Assembly: GCA_030789695.1 (NCBI GenBank) | Contig: CM061141.1 | Coordinates: 192,397,689-192,461,688 of the forward strand | Length of the DNA stretch: 64,000 nucleotides | Direction of reading: 5' to 3' | From: Scilla litardierei | Lineage: Eukaryota > Streptophyta > Magnoliopsida > Asparagales > Asparagaceae | Shown here: piece after piece, positions 8,632 through 22,013 of the stretch | How the letters are laid out: every line of letters begins with the position of its first letter | How positions within the stretch are numbered: the first letter of the stretch is position 1 | Made by a program: the position numbers and the translations under genes | The notes under the pieces: model-generated | The model's input: only the letters and a program-made list of their open reading frames with translations | Databases searched by the model: none | What the model was told of the DNA's origin: nothing

Positions 8632-11600
8632 TGTCACGCCCCGCTTCCCAAAACGACGGAAGGGAAACGTGACTAAGGCCTGCTTAGGCCTGAGCAGTGA
8701 AGCTCGGACCCCATAAGCGTCTGTAGGGGTACCATTTTAAAATTTTCAGGTTCTTGCATTAATAAAATCCGGAACAACAAAAGTACAGATGGAAAAGGAT
8801 GCATTAATTTTATAATAGAGGTAATATCCAGCATATGAAAAATATAATAGGAGAAGCCTAAGCATGGCAACAATCCGCAGGAAAGGAAACTAGTAGTGCG
8901 AAGCACCCAACCTAGGCAGAGAGTAAAGTGGTGCTACTCACCCAAACTAAAGTTGTAAACTCTGGAAGTCCGCAACGGTGGGGAACGTTTAAGTCTGGTC
9001 CTCGTCAGGTACGTCCTCCGGGTCGACGTCCTCGGGCTCCACGTACTCCGGTAAGTCTGCCTCGTCCACGAACTCCGGCTCGACACCTGACGTGCAGCAC
9101 CCAAGAGAAAAGAAACTGTACGTCAGGTAAAGTCTAAACAGAAATGTTAGACTATATTGCAAGTGTATTTTAATTTAGGCAACGGTTTACTCGTTGATTA
9201 GCAAGCTGGAGTTATAACTTGGCAGTTAAGGAAAGTAAAACAGAGCAGGAAAAGTAAACACGACATGATGTAGTCGTAGTGTGTGCTACTGACTACAGGA
9301 CTTACCTAAACGGGTCAAGACAAGACGAGACAAGACGTGACAAGACAAGACAAGACACGACAAGACGCATGTGACTCGAAGGGTTCACGCCTTACGGTTC
9401 GAGGGGGATCAGACCCTCTCCCCGTGCGCACGCTCAACCCTACCCCAACCCAGTGCACAAGACAAGTCCGTAAAAGGGATCACTCACTCTAACTTGGTGA
9501 GTGCCCTATTGCTCGCAGGCTATGTATTCGTACAAGGGATCACTCACTCACTGGTGAGTGCCCTATTGCCCGTAGGCTGTGTATCCGTACAAGAGATCAC
9601 GCACTCACTGGTGAGTGCCCTATTGCCCGCAGGCTGTGTATCCGTACAAGGGATCACCCACTCACTGGTGAGTGCCCTATTGCCCGCAGGCTGGGCAAAA
9701 CAAGACAAGACATGACAAGACAGAGATGGTTCTTCTAGGGGGTCCACACGCACGCACACACAAGAAAACCCTAAGATGTCAAATGTTGTTGTTGTGCTTA
9801 GACTTCGTCGCCAAGTTTACGCTGTCAAGTGGTGTCTCGGATGCTATCATTTCACGTCCGGTTCTCTTTGTTTACATTTCAACAATTCTAAAAGTCTAAG
9901 GCCTAAACACAACCGAAGGTACAAGTGAGTACACTTGCCTGCGGTGGTGAGTGTGTCGTCCGTCCGAAGCGTCTCATCCAAGCGTCGCGTTTGTGGTAGT
10001 CTGTCTGAAACAGGGTCACGGCGACGGTGTCAGGTCGTGTTTTCATCAATCCTATTAGGGTTTTTTTCTACCTAACAGTTAAAAAGTCACGTTTTGATAT
10101 TTTGTTCAGTCTAGATCGACGTCTACCATATGTGCACAGAAAATTTATCTGTTCGTCGATATTTCCTACGGTGGGCAACATTTTAGTTTAGGTTTTGATT
10201 AAACTACGGTGTGGGTTCGCTACGTGTTAGGGAAACCATCCTCTCCGGCGTTTGACACTGAATGGACGTAGAGTCTGAGCGGTGACGGATCTGAACAGCA
10301 CGACGACGAAGCGTCCTCTGGAACTCCTCGACCATGGATAGCGCAGCGAAGTACATCTGGACATCGGGGTGGTGGCGTGAAATTAGCGAGCTAACAACGA
10401 TCCTCCTCCCGTTGCGATTAGCGCAATGGATCTTCACGAATACGGCGACGTCGGCTAAAAGTACGTGTGTGCGGCAATGCACGTGAACTCTGAGAGTCCA
10501 AGGGGGCTGTCAGTAGATGAAGTAGGACCAGAGGAAGATGCTTGGCCCGGTGGGTGGTCGACGGCGTGAGCGTACGGCGGTTGGTGGTCGTGAGAAGCCG
10601 GAAAGGACAGATTCGCACAACGTCCGTTGTCGTGCGTCTCAGCAGAATTCCAGCGACGAACATCGAAAACGGGAAGTTGCAGAAGGTAAACGACTTCAAG
10701 ACAAAGCCAATGGTAGTGGAGTTGTCATCGGGGGTGGTCGGAGGTGGGCGTGAGCCAGTGTTGAAGTTCAGCTTCCAGATCTATCAAAAACAGCTAATAC
10801 GGCGTGTTCCGACGAGGTTTCACGGAGCTACATGTGGCCTATGAACGTGAGGGAAGTTTCAGAGCGGAGAGGGGTAAAAGGGGAGCAAAGTGGGGGTGGT
10901 GGTCGTCGGCAGTGGTGGCAGCCGGCGGCTGGGCGTGAACAGTAAATCCGGTGGTCCAGATCTGTGGTTTTTGGGTTGGAGAGCACTTTAGAGAGAGAAA
11001 ACGAAGGAGAGAGAAAGGGGGCCGGAGGTGATAGATGGCCGGTGGCTAGAGGAGGTCGGGGTGTGGTTTGGTGGCCGGAGATGAAGATGAAAACATAGCA
11101 ATGGTGGGTTGCGTGAGGTTACATTCGGCTAGGGGCTGGTTTCCTTTTTAGAGATGAGGGTTTTGCTATATGGCCTTTGGGATTTGGTTAATTGGGAGAG
11201 AGATAGAGATAGGATGAGTGGAAATAGGTAAAAGGGAGAGTGTGAATAGTGGCTGTAACTAATAGCCATGATTCGTGGGAGAGAAATTTGGGATTTGATT
11301 AATTTTGAAATTCAAATAGATTAGCGGCTAATCAACGGCTTAGAATTGATTAGGGGATATCTTCCACTACGGGCATCGAAAAAATAATCCAAAAATACCG
11401 GGACGATCGTGGAAACGAGAAGTACGGGGCTACAGGGTCCGATCACGTGTTACACCTACCAAAAATTATCGTAAAATCGAGAACTGAGTATTGGTGCCAA
11501 AAGACCAAAACACCCTTCCATTCAAAGCTGTTTTGCGAGAAAACGAGCCGTGAAAAGACGTTCCCAAAAATTACTATAAAATTCTACACTTCCATACGGT

Positions 11601-11701
11601 CACATCGTATATACCGAAACAAAGAAAGAGCCAAATAAAATACGTGCACGAAAAAGTACGTGCACGTAGAAAATACGAACGGCCGGAAAGCGGCCGTTAC
11701 A
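8632..11701 (-). repeat. TgC 3' LTR
   Basis: In minus sense it begins TGTAACGGCCGC at 11701 and ends GGGCGTGACA at 8632. It holds a tandem array with CACTCACTGGTGAGTG palindromes (9470-9695) and GACAA-rich runs at 9308-9367 and 9700-9722. The open frames inside (for example 9371-9715 and 10418-10844) follow the repeats or GC bias and have no recognisable domain. Confidence 0.9.
9470..9695. repeat. Tandem ~59 bp repeat, four units, in TgC 3' LTR
   Basis: Units read CCGTACAAGGGATCACTCAC, then TGGTGAGTGCCCTATTGCCC and GCAGGCTGTGTAT. The centre CACTCACTGGTGAGTG is self-complementary; in the first unit its loop is longer. The sister LTR has three units (14281-14455). Confidence 0.85.
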
Positions 11702-13454
11702 TTATACCCACCTTAGAAATGATTCCGTCCTCGGAATCACTTATACTAATAATAATAATTATATCTATAAACACTTAAGCCTATAACTTCCATCTTCCAC
11801 ACAAAGATCTCTAATCCTATAACTTCAACATCGTTCCTCAAATAATTCGTCATAATTCGTCCTCTACTGGATAACGCTACAACTAGAACCGCATCTTAGC
11901 ACCTGAATATAGATCCACATTACCGTCTACAAACTAACAATCATCTCGTCCTCAATGTATATATTATCTATCACATCGATTCATAAACCGATTCCGCTTA
12001 ATCAAGGAACCATCAAACCACAGCTATCCTTACCCATATTATCAAGCCTCCTAATCTTATTAAAATCCATCTTCATAACATCCCATCTGTATCAACATGT
12101 CGCATCATTTCCATTGTATTCTCACTTCAACTCAATAATCAAGTCTCAATAATCAACTCATTCCCACTACTAAACTAGAGTTGACACAGGCAACTACAAG
12201 CACTAATGTCTAAACAATAGGAAGGAGGCCGGAACCAAAAGAGAAACGAAACAAGATTGGAAAGGACGAGTTTGGATGAAGCGAGGATAAGGAGATAGCT
12301 AGTTGGATGGGACAAAGATATTTCTCTAAATGATTAAAAGATGAAAGAAGGATTTGGTGCAAAATATGGTAACATATACTTTTATACGTATAAAAAAATA
12401 CGTAGAAAAGTGAGCAGATGTATAAAATTACAATTCTGGAAAAGAGTGAGACGAAGGAAAGAAGGGTAGGGTGAGAAGCGATTGTTTTGCAAATGAAGAT
12501 AGGTTTATACCAATATTTTCGAAGTATGAGCACGATGAACATAGAACCGATAAAAAAAATAAATTGAAATTCTAATCAGCTTAGAAAAATATTCTGAAAG
12601 TGCGTACGATAAGTGGTTAAAATAAATTTCATAGTTTAGAAAAAGTGATATATTGAATTTTCAAAATGGTAACAAGTTTTAAAACTGAAATATGAAAGAT
12701 ACCAATTCGAAAATAAGTACGATAGTAACTTAAAAATTACGGCCAAGAAGGTTTCAAAATCAGTGAAAGTATTTTGACTCTACCGAAGGTAAGAAATTAA
12801 GGTTTTCAAAAAATTTAAACTGAGCGAAGAACTTAATAATGAATTTCAAAAATACTTTTAAATGAAGCAGGATTTGCAATTGAGAGATTCGGAGAATTAT
12901 CGATAATTGTCATGAAGTGATCTCGTGAATTGAGGGCACGAAAAAATGATCGCATGATGGATACACCTAGGATATGATTCATGAAAGCTATGATGGAAAT
13001 CTACAGCTGATAACACAGAAGTATAATGATCAGGAATATGCTAGAAATCAGGGGTTCTAATTATCGGGCCATCTAAAAATCAGGAGAACTCAGCACTAAG
13101 TCTTCATAATGAACTAGACTGTAATAGAGATATCTCAGGGAAGGACCCTAAGAGAATCAGGATTACGTTCTGCTTGGACCGAAGTCGATGGACCCAAGCG
13201 AACGACTAAAAAAAGGAGGGCTCTAGAAATCTAACACGGTCAGAGTCAAGTGAGGGCTACTAAGGTATCCTAAGACGTGTATGACTAAATCTTAACCAAG
13301 GCGCCTGACTATCAAACTTGGACGTCTATCTAAGTCTTCCTACCATCTAAGACGAGGAAAACCCTATTTAGACTTGTACATGGATATTAAGTGAATGCGG
13401 TACTCTTCTTGTTCCGAAATTTTACATGACCTGCATGGGCCACCACTAAAACCT
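11702..13454 (-). other. TgC internal region, non-coding
   Basis: At its 5' end (13454, minus sense) it starts GGTTTTAGTGGTGGCCCATG, almost as TgE does after its 5' LTR, so this is the conserved primer-site region even though it is not the methionine tRNA site. At its 3' end (11702-11716) CTAAGGTGGGTATAA replaces the polypurine tract of TgE. Blocks such as TCACGAGATCACTTCATGAC are shared with TgE. It holds no ORF with a recognisable domain. Confidence 0.8.
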
Positions 13455-16400
13455 GTCACGCCCCGCTTCCCAAAACGACGGAAGCGAAACGTGACTAAGG
13501 CCCGCTTAGGCCGGAGCTATGAAGCTTGGACCCAATAAGCGTCTGTAGGATTACCATTTTAAAATTTTTAGGTTCTTGCATTAATAAAATCCGGAACAAT
13601 AAAAGTACAGATGGAAAAGGATGCATTCATTTTATAATATAGGTAATATCCAGCATATGACAAATATAATAGGAGAAGCCTAAGCATGGCAACAATCCGC
13701 AGGAAAGGAAACTAGTTGTGCGAAGCACCCAACCTAGGCAGAGAGTAAAGTGGTGCAACTCACCCAGACTAAAAGTAGTAACCTCTGGAAGTCCGCAACG
13801 GTGGGAAATGTCTAAGTCTGGTCCTCGTCAGTTATGTCCTCCGGGTCGACGTCCTCGGGCTCCACGTACTCCGGTAAGTCTGCCTCGTCCACGAACTCCG
13901 GCTCGACACCTGACATACAACCCCCAAGAGAAAAGGAACTGTACGTCAGGTAAAGTCTACACAGAAACGTTAGACTCTACTGCAAGTGTATTTTAATTTA
14001 GGCAACGGTTTACTGGTTGATTAACATGCTGTAGTTATAACTTGGCAGTTAAGGAAAGTAAAACGGAGCAGGAAAAGTAAACACGACCCGATGTAGTCGT
14101 AGCGTGTGCTACCGACTACAGGACTAACCTAAACAGGTCAAGACAAGACGAGACTAGACGTGACAAGACAAGACAAGACACATGTGACTCGAAGGGTTCA
14201 CGCCTTATGGTTCGAGTGGGATCAGACCCTCTCCCCGTGCGCACGCTCAACCCTACCCCAACCCAGTGCACAAGACAAGTCCGTACAAGGGATCACTCAC
14301 TCTAGCTTGGTGAGTGCCCTATTTGCCCACAGGCTGTGTATCCGTACAAGGGATCACTCACTCACTGGTGAGTGCCATATTGCCCGCTGGCTGTGTATCC
14401 GTACAAGGGATCACCCACTCACTGGTGAGTGCCCTATTGCCCGCATGCTGTGACAAACAAGACACGACATGACAAGACGGGGATGGTTCTTCTAGGGGGT
14501 CCACGCGCATGCACACACAAGAAAAACCTAAGATATCAAATGTTATTGTTGTGCTCAGACTTCGTCGTCAAGTCTAAGCTGTCAAAGGGTGTCCCAGACG
14601 CTATCATTTCACGTCCAGTTCTCTTTGTTTACATTCTAGCAGTTCTAAAAGTCTAAGGCCTAAACATGGCCGAAGGTACAAGTGAGTACACTTGCCTGCG
14701 GTGGCGAGTGTGTCGTCCGTCCGGAGCGTCTCGTCCAAGCGTCGCGTCTGTGGTAGTCCGTCTAAAACAGGGTCACGGTGACGGTGTCAGGTCGTGTTTT
14801 CATCAATCCTTTTAGGGTTTGTTTCTAACATTGGCAGGACTACTCTAACAGTCAAAAAGTCACGTTTTGATATTTTGTTCAGTCTAGATCGATGTCTACC
14901 CTATGTGCATAGAAAATTTGTCCGTTCGTCGATCTTTCCTACGGTAGGCAATGTTTTACAGATGCTGAAAATAAATTTAGTTCAAGTTGACCAAATTGTA
15001 GTTTAGGTTTTGATTGAACTACGGTGTGGGTTCGCTACGTGTTAGGGAAACCAACCTCTCCGATGTTTGACGCAGAATGGACGTAGAGTCTGAACGACGA
15101 TGGATCTAAACGGCACGGCGACGAAGCGTCGTCTGGAACTCCTCGACCGTGGGTAGCATAGCGAAGTACCTCTGGACAGTGGGGTGGAGGCACGAAATCA
15201 GTGAGCTAACAGTGATCCTCCTCCCATTGCGAGTAGCGCAAGGGATCTTCACGAATACGGCGACGTTGGCTAAAAGTACGTGCGTGCGGCAACGCACGAG
15301 AACTCCGAGAGTCCAAGGGGCTGTCAGTAGATGAAGTAGGACCAGAGGAAGATGCTTGGCCCAATGGGTGGCCGACAGCGTGAGCGTATGGTGGTGGGTG
15401 GCTGTGAGAAGCCGGAGAGGACAAATTTGCGCAACGTCCGTTGTCGCGCGTCTCAGCGGAATTCCAGCAATGAACAGTGAAAACGTGAAGTTGCAGAAGG
15501 TAAAGGACTTCAAGACGAAGCCACTGGCAGTGGAGTTGTTTCCAGGGTGGTCGGAGGTGGGCGTGAGCCGGCGTTGAAGTTCAGCTTCCAAATCTGTCAA
15601 AAACAGCCGATATGGTGTGTTCCGACGAGGTTTCACGGAGATACAGGTGGGCTATGAGCATGAGGGAGGTTGCAGAGCGGAGAGGGGTGAAAGGGGAACA
15701 AAGTGGGGGTGGTGGTTGCCGGTGGTGGCGGCGGTCGACGGCTGGGCGTGAACAGTAAATACGGTGGTCTAGATCTGTGGTTTTGGGTTGAAGAGCACTT
15801 TAGAGAGAGAAAACTGAGGAGATAGAAAGGGGGCCGGAGGTGAGAGACCGCCGACGGCCAGAGGAGGTCGGGGTAAGATTTGGTGGCCTGAGAAGAACAT
15901 GAAAACACAGCAATGGTGGGTTGCGTGAGGTTACATGCGGCTAGGGGCTGGTTTCCTTTTTAGAGATGAGGGTTTTGCTATATGGCCTTTGGGATTTGGT
16001 TAATTGGGAGTGAGAGATAGAGATAGGAGGAGTGGAAATAGTGAAAAGGGGGAGTGTGAATAGTGGCTGTAACTAATAGCCATGATACGTGTGAGAGAAA
16101 TTTGGGATTTGATTAATTTTGAAATTCAAATAGATTAGCGGCTAATCAACGGCTGAGAATTGATTAGGGGATATCTTCCACTACGGGCATCGGAAAAATA
16201 ATCCGAAAATACCAGGACGATCGTGGAAACGAGAAGTACGGGGCTACGGGGTCCGATCACGTGTTACACCTACCAAAAATTATCGTAAAATCGGAAACTG
16301 AGTATTGGTGCCAAAAGACCAAAACGCCATTCCATTCAAAGCTGTTTTGCGAGGAAACTAGCCGTGAAATGACGTTCCCAAAAATTACTATAAAATTCTA

Positions 16401-16528
16401 CACTTCCATACGGTCACAATGACATATCACATCGTATATACCGAAACCAAGAAAGAGCCAAATAAAATATTTGCACGAAAAAGTACGTGCACGTAGAAAA
16501 TACGAACTGTCGGAAAGCGACCGTTACA
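13455..16528 (-). repeat. TgC 5' LTR
   Basis: Sister of 8632-11701 with the same ends. It has three rather than four copies of the ~59 bp tandem unit and many point differences. In the element's sense it lies upstream of the internal region. Confidence 0.9.
14281..14455. repeat. Tandem ~59 bp repeat, three units, in TgC 5' LTR
   Basis: Same unit as 9470-9695 with CACTCACTGGTGAGTG palindromes, but one unit fewer, showing change in copy number after insertion. Confidence 0.8.
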
Positions 16529-16533
16529 GCTGT
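16529..16533. repeat. Target site duplication of TgC, right copy
   Basis: GCTGT, identical to 8627-8631. Confidence 0.9.
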
Positions 16534-17816
16534 TTTTTGGAGTTTCTACAGGAATTCTCACTCGGTCGAGTGAGCTTTCCACTCGGTCGAGTCGCTGCTG
16601 GCCCAGAACTTAAGTTATGCGCAGATCTGATTTTGGGTATGGGTTTCAGAGGTGTTTTAGGGGTTTTTGCTAGGGTTTTGAGGGGGCTATATAGGAGGTT
16701 TGTAGCCATCATTAGAGGGGAGTTCCATGATGTTTTCTTAGGGATTATTCAGAGGTTAGGCCATGCCCTAGGCCCCCTCTTGAATCGAGAAGCTTGTATT
16801 TGGATTGGATTTCTTCATAAGAGCTAAGTATCTTTGTTCTTGTTACTTTGAATCCTTGATTTGATATCTTTTTGTATGCAAGCTATATTTTTCATTGGTT
16901 CCAATCTCGTTATTGCTATGCTTGAGTAGATTCACTGTTCTAGGGCACGGGGATGAATCCTAAGGATTCGATTTTAGAATTGTGATGAATGGGTTCATAT
17001 GTTGCTAGAATTGCTAAAGCGGTTAGGTTGTGATTGATTTATCATAGATAGCTAGGAATTTCCATCGATTTGGGGTTTGCAAGAGATTAGATTCCTATCG
17101 ATGGGAAGGCCTAGATATTCGAATTAGGTTTCTAATCGAAATCCACTAGACTTGGCTTGCAAGAGATTGGACCAAAGCTAGCATTTTTATTATAACTCTA
17201 TACCCATATTCGTTTGCAAGAGATTGGACCAAAGCTAGCATTTTTATTATAACTCTATACCCATATTCGTGTGCAAGAGATTGGACGAATACGAACTATC
17301 ACAACCTAGACTGTAACTCGAGTTTGCACGAGAGTGGGCTCGAGGTGCGATTGGACGATGATGTCGATCTTCATGCTAGCGGCTTAGGTTAGGGTTTGCA
17401 CGAGAGTGGGCCCAGATCTAGGTTGCTATAGACCGGCAATAGAGCGAGAGCGTGAACTTGGTTCAATATTCAGGTACAACTAGTTCACCTCAACACAAGT
17501 CTAGTAATATTGAGATTCACTATTTACAATGTTATATGACGATCCATAGTGGGGATTCCCTAGCCCTAGACACTTTTATTATATTGTATTTGAATCGATA
17601 TTTGACCAGCATATTTATCACCGACACCGACATCCACCACCATTTCCATTATATCATACCATAACCATCTCCACCAATAATACATTCGTAGTCAAACCAA
17701 CCAAGGATATATTGGAGCCAACACCACCACCTCGTGTTCGATACCTACTCACCACTACACCGTGCGCATATTGTAAAACTACTATCGTTTTCCGGGCGTA
17801 TATCCAGGGTCGATCA
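16534..17816 (+). repeat. PalA 3' LTR, second part
   Basis: Continues the LTR after the TgC insertion and ends CGATCA at 17816, against the satellite. The reverse complement matches 41037-42230 (PalB) and 61960-63000 (PalC). It has further CACTCGGTCGAGTG palindromes at 16558-16600, a TATA box at 16686, and a run of GTTTGCAAGAGATTGGAC-like repeats at 17085-17410. Confidence 0.82.
16686..16695 (+). promoter_or_regulatory. PalA LTR TATA box
   Basis: GCTATATAGG lies just downstream of the palindrome array. The same position in PalB has CTTATATAATCT on the plus strand (42138-42149). Confidence 0.45.
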
Positions 17817-20800
17817 TGTGCGTGGATGAATATTGCTTTAGACTAGTTCTTTTAACCCCAGCGCACAACGGGGCATAATTTAACCCGTCGTGCGTGCAGA
17901 AGAGTATTGTTTCAGACTAGGTCTTTTAACCGCCGTGCACAACGTGCATAACGGGGCATAATTTAACCCGTCATGCGTGCGGATGAATATTGCTTCACAC
18001 TAGCTCTGTTAACCCACGCGCACATCGGGTTATGCGCGGTGATGGCCCTATAAAATTTTTTATCAACGCGCACGACGCGTTTGATTATATCGCGTTGTGT
18101 GCAGTGAGCAATTTAATCAAACGGAATCGTTTTTATCCGACGTGCACAACAAGGCATAATTTAACCCGTCATGGGCGCGGATGAATATTGCTTCAAACTT
18201 GGTCCTTTAACCCCCACACATAACACGCACAACGGGGAATAATTTTACCCGTCGTGCGCACGGATGAATATTGATTCAGACTAGGTCCTTTAACCCCCGG
18301 GCACAACTAGTACAACGGGGCATAATTTCACTCGTCGTGCATGCGGCATAATTTAACCCGTCATACGCGCGGATGAATATTACTTTACACTAGGTCTTTT
18401 AATCTACGCGCACAACGGGTTGTACGCGGTGATGGCCCTATAAACTTTTTTATTACTGTGCAAGACGCGTATGACTGTAGCGCGTTGTGCACGGAGAGTA
18501 ATTTAATCAACCGGAACCGTTTTTACCCGACGTGCACAGCAAGGCATAATTTATCCCGTCGTGTGCGTGGATGAATATTGCGTCAAACTTGGTCCTTTAA
18601 CCGCCATGCACAACGCACACAACGGTGCATAATTTTACCCGTCGTGTGCACGGATGAATATTGATTCAGACTAGGTCCTTTAACCTCCGCACACAACACG
18701 CACAACGGTGCATAATTTTACCCGTCATGCGCACGGATGAATATTGATTCAGACTAAGTCCATTAACCCCCGTGCACAATGCGCACAATGGGGCATAATT
18801 TTACCCATCGTGCGCGCGGATGAATATTGCTTCAGACTAGTTCTTTTAACCCAGCGCACAACGGGGCATAATTTAACCCGTCGTGCGCGCGGATGAATAT
18901 TGCTTCAGACTAGTTCTTTTAACCTCTGCGCACAACGTGCACAAGATGGCATAATTTTACCCGTCGTGCACGGGGATGAATATTGCTTCACACTAGGTCT
19001 TTTAACCCACGCGCACAACGGGTTGTGCGCGGTGATGGCCCTATAAACTTTTTTATTAACGCGCACAACGCATATGACTGTAGCGCATTGTGCACGGGGA
19101 GTAATTTACTCAACCAGAACCATTTTTACCCGATGCGCACAACAAGGCATAATTTAACCCGTCGTGCGCACAGATGAATATTGCTTCAAACTAGGTCCTT
19201 TAACCACCGCGCACACACGCATAACGGGGCATAATTTTACCCGTCGTGCGTGCGGATGAATATTGATTCAGATTAGGTCCTTTAACCCCCATGCACAACG
19301 ATGTGCCCTATGATGAATAATACTGCCCTATATACTTTTTTATTACCGCGCACGACGCGTTAGACTATAGCGCGTTGTGCGCGGAGAGTAATTTAATCTA
19401 CCGGAACCGTTTTTACCCGACGCCTACAGTAAGGCATAATTTAAACCGTCGTGCACGTGGATGAATATTGCTTCAAACTATGTCCTTTAACCCTCACGCA
19501 CAATGCGCACAACGGTGCATAATTTTTCCCGTCGTGCACGCGGATGGATATTGATTCAGACTATGTCCTTTAACCGCCGTGCACAACGCGCGCAACGGGG
19601 CATAATTTTACCAGTCGTGCACGCGGATGAATATTGATTCAGACTAGGTCCTTTAACCCCCGCGCATAACACGCACATCAGGGCATAATTTAACCCGTCA
19701 TGCACGGGGATGAATATTCCTTTAGACTAGGTCTTTTAACCCTCGCGCACAACGGGGCATAATTTAACCTGTCGTGCGCGTGGATGAATATTGCTTCACG
19801 CTAAGTCTTTTAATCCACGTGCACAACGGGTTGTGCGCGGTGATGGCCCTATAAAGTTTTTTATTACCGCGCACGACGCGTATGACTGTAGCGCGTTATA
19901 CGCGGGGAGTAATTTTATCCACATGAACCGTTTTTAGCCAACGCGCACAAAAAGGCATAATTTTACCCGTCGTGCGCACGGGTGAATATTGCTTCAAATT
20001 AGGTCCTTTAACCCCGCGCAAAATGCGCACAATGGTGCATAATTTTACCCGTCGTGTGCGCGGATGAATATTGCTTTAGATTAGGTCCTTTAGCCCCCGC
20101 GTACAATGCGCACAAAGGGGAATAATTTTACCCATCGTACGCGCGGATGAATATTGTTTCTGACAATGTCCTTTAACCTCCACGTGCAACGTGCACAATG
20201 GGGCATAATTTTACACGTCGTGCGCACGGATGAATATTGCTACAGACTAGGTCTTTTAACCCCCAACGGACAACGGGGCATAATTTAACCCGTCATGCGC
20301 ACGGATGAATTTTGTTTCAGACTTGGTCTTTTAACCCCCGTGCACACCACGCACAACGGGGTATAATTTAACCTGTCGTGCACGCGGATGAATATTGCTT
20401 CACACTTGGTCTTTTAACCCACGCGCACAACGGGTTGTGCGCGATGATGGCCCTATAAACTTTTTTATTAACGCGAACGACGCGTATGGCTGTAGCACAT
20501 TGTGCGCGGGGAGTAATTTAATCAACCGGATCCATTTTTACCCGACACACACAACGAGCATTAATTTAACCCGTCGTGCGCGCTGATGAATATTGCTTCA
20601 AACTAGGTCCTTTAACCCCCACGCACAATGCGCACAACGAGGCATAATTTTACCCGTCATGCGCGTGGATGAGTATTGATTCAGACTAGGTTCTTTAACC
20701 CCCCGCGCAAAACGGTGTGCGCTGTGATGAATAATACAGCCCTATAAACTTTTTTATTACAGCACACGCCGCGTTAGACTGTAGCGCATTGTGCGCGGGG

Positions 20801-21690
20801 AGTAATTTAATCAACCTGAACCGTTTTTACCCGATGCACACAACAAGGCATAATTTGACCCGTCCTGCGCGCAGATGACTATTGCTTCAAACTAGGTCCT
20901 TTAACCCCCGCGCACAACACGCACAACGGTGCATAATTTTTCCCGTCGTGCACACGGATGAATATTGATTTAGACTAGGTCCTTTAACCCCCGCACACAA
21001 TGCGCACAATGTGGCATAATTTTACACGTCGTGCGTGTGGATGAATATTGATTCAGACTAGGTCATTTAAACCCCGTGCACAACGGGGCAGAAATTAACC
21101 CGTTGTGCGAGCGGATGAATATTCATTCAGACTAGGTCTTTTAACTCCTGCACACAACGATGCATAATTTAATCTGTCGTGTGTGCGGATGAATATTTCT
21201 TCACACTAGGTCTTTTAATCCACGCGCATAACGGGTTGTGCACGGTGATGGCCCTATTAACTGTTTTTTACCGCGCACGACGCGTATGACTGTAGCGCAT
21301 TGTGTGCATGGAGTAATTTAATCCACCGGAACCGTTTTTACCTGACGTGCACAACAAGGCATAATTTAACCCGTCATGCGCGTGGATGAATATTGCTTCA
21401 AACTAGGTCCTTTAACACCCGCGCACAACGGTGCATAATTTTATCCGTCGTGCACGCGGATGAATATTGATTCAAACTAGGTCCTTTAACCCCCGTGCAC
21501 AATGCACACAATAGGGCATAATTTTACCCGTCGTGCACACGGATGGATATTGATTCAGACTAGGTCCTTTAACCCCCGCGTACAACGTGTTGTGCGCTGG
21601 GAGTAATTTAATCCATCGTTTTTACTCGACGTGTACAACGGTAACGTATAATTTTTAAACAGCCGTGGGATCGTACGGTAGACCCATTGC
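17817..21690. repeat. Satellite array with short and long units
   Basis: About 35 degenerate units marked by GGATGAATATTG, TTTAACCC, GGCATAATTTTACCCGTCGT and GCGCACAACG. Most units are about 73-84 bp. Six long units of about 197 bp start near 17982, 18373, 18976, 19786, 20388 and 21188. Each long unit carries the palindrome GCGCACAACGGGTTGTGCGC or a variant, GGTGATGGCCCTAT, and a second near-palindrome GCGCACGACGCG...CGCGTTGTGCGC. Open frames inside are repeat artefacts. Confidence 0.9.
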
Positions 21691-22013
21691 TTAATGCGCA
21701 GAACGGTTAGTAATTATGTACAAAGTTTCTTTGAAATGGGCTTAAAGGGCACGATGGTAATTGCACCAATAGTTCTACAAAGTTTCTTTGAAATGGGCTT
21801 AAAGGGCGCGATCGTAATTGCTCCAAACGTTCCGGGTTGCTTAAAGGGCGCGACGGTAATTGATCAAAATTTCAGCAGGTTCCGCTTTTAATAACGGCCG
21901 GGGATCGAATCAGACGGTAAGAGGGGTCGAGCACAGGAAACATGCTTGAGTTTGAGCGCAGTCGCATTTTACCCATATATATATGTATATATATGTATAT
22001 GTATATATACGTA
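21691..22013. repeat. Short tandem repeat and AT-rich stretch
   Basis: From 21720 to 21870 a ~58-68 bp unit (AAAGTTTCTTTGAAATGGGC, then TTAAAGGGCGCGATCGTAAT) is repeated two and a half times. Then comes plain sequence and an ATATATGT-rich run at 21972-22020. No gene is seen. Confidence 0.7.

Larger units (their letters stand above)
8632..16528 (-). mobile_element. TgC: complete non-coding LTR element (7.9 kb)
   Basis: Two LTRs of about 3.07 kb (8632-11701 and 13455-16528) flank only 1,753 bases of internal DNA, with GCTGT duplicated at both ends. In minus sense it starts TGTAACGG and ends GGCGTGACA. There is no gag or pol, so it must have been moved by another element's proteins; this fits the large retrotransposon derivative (LARD) type. 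By eye the two LTRs differ at about 16 of the first ~310 aligned bases, which makes it clearly older than TgE. It split the PalA LTR. Confidence 0.92.

Noticed and set aside
17990..20586. Three similar ~64-codon frames starting MLHT in the satellite
   Set aside because: They are the 197 bp unit read in one frame; the products have no domain and the phase is lost between units.
17817..21690. CRISPR-like look of regularly spaced repeats
   Set aside because: Whole units are repeated with no unique spacers, unit lengths vary, and the context is plant repeats; it is a satellite.
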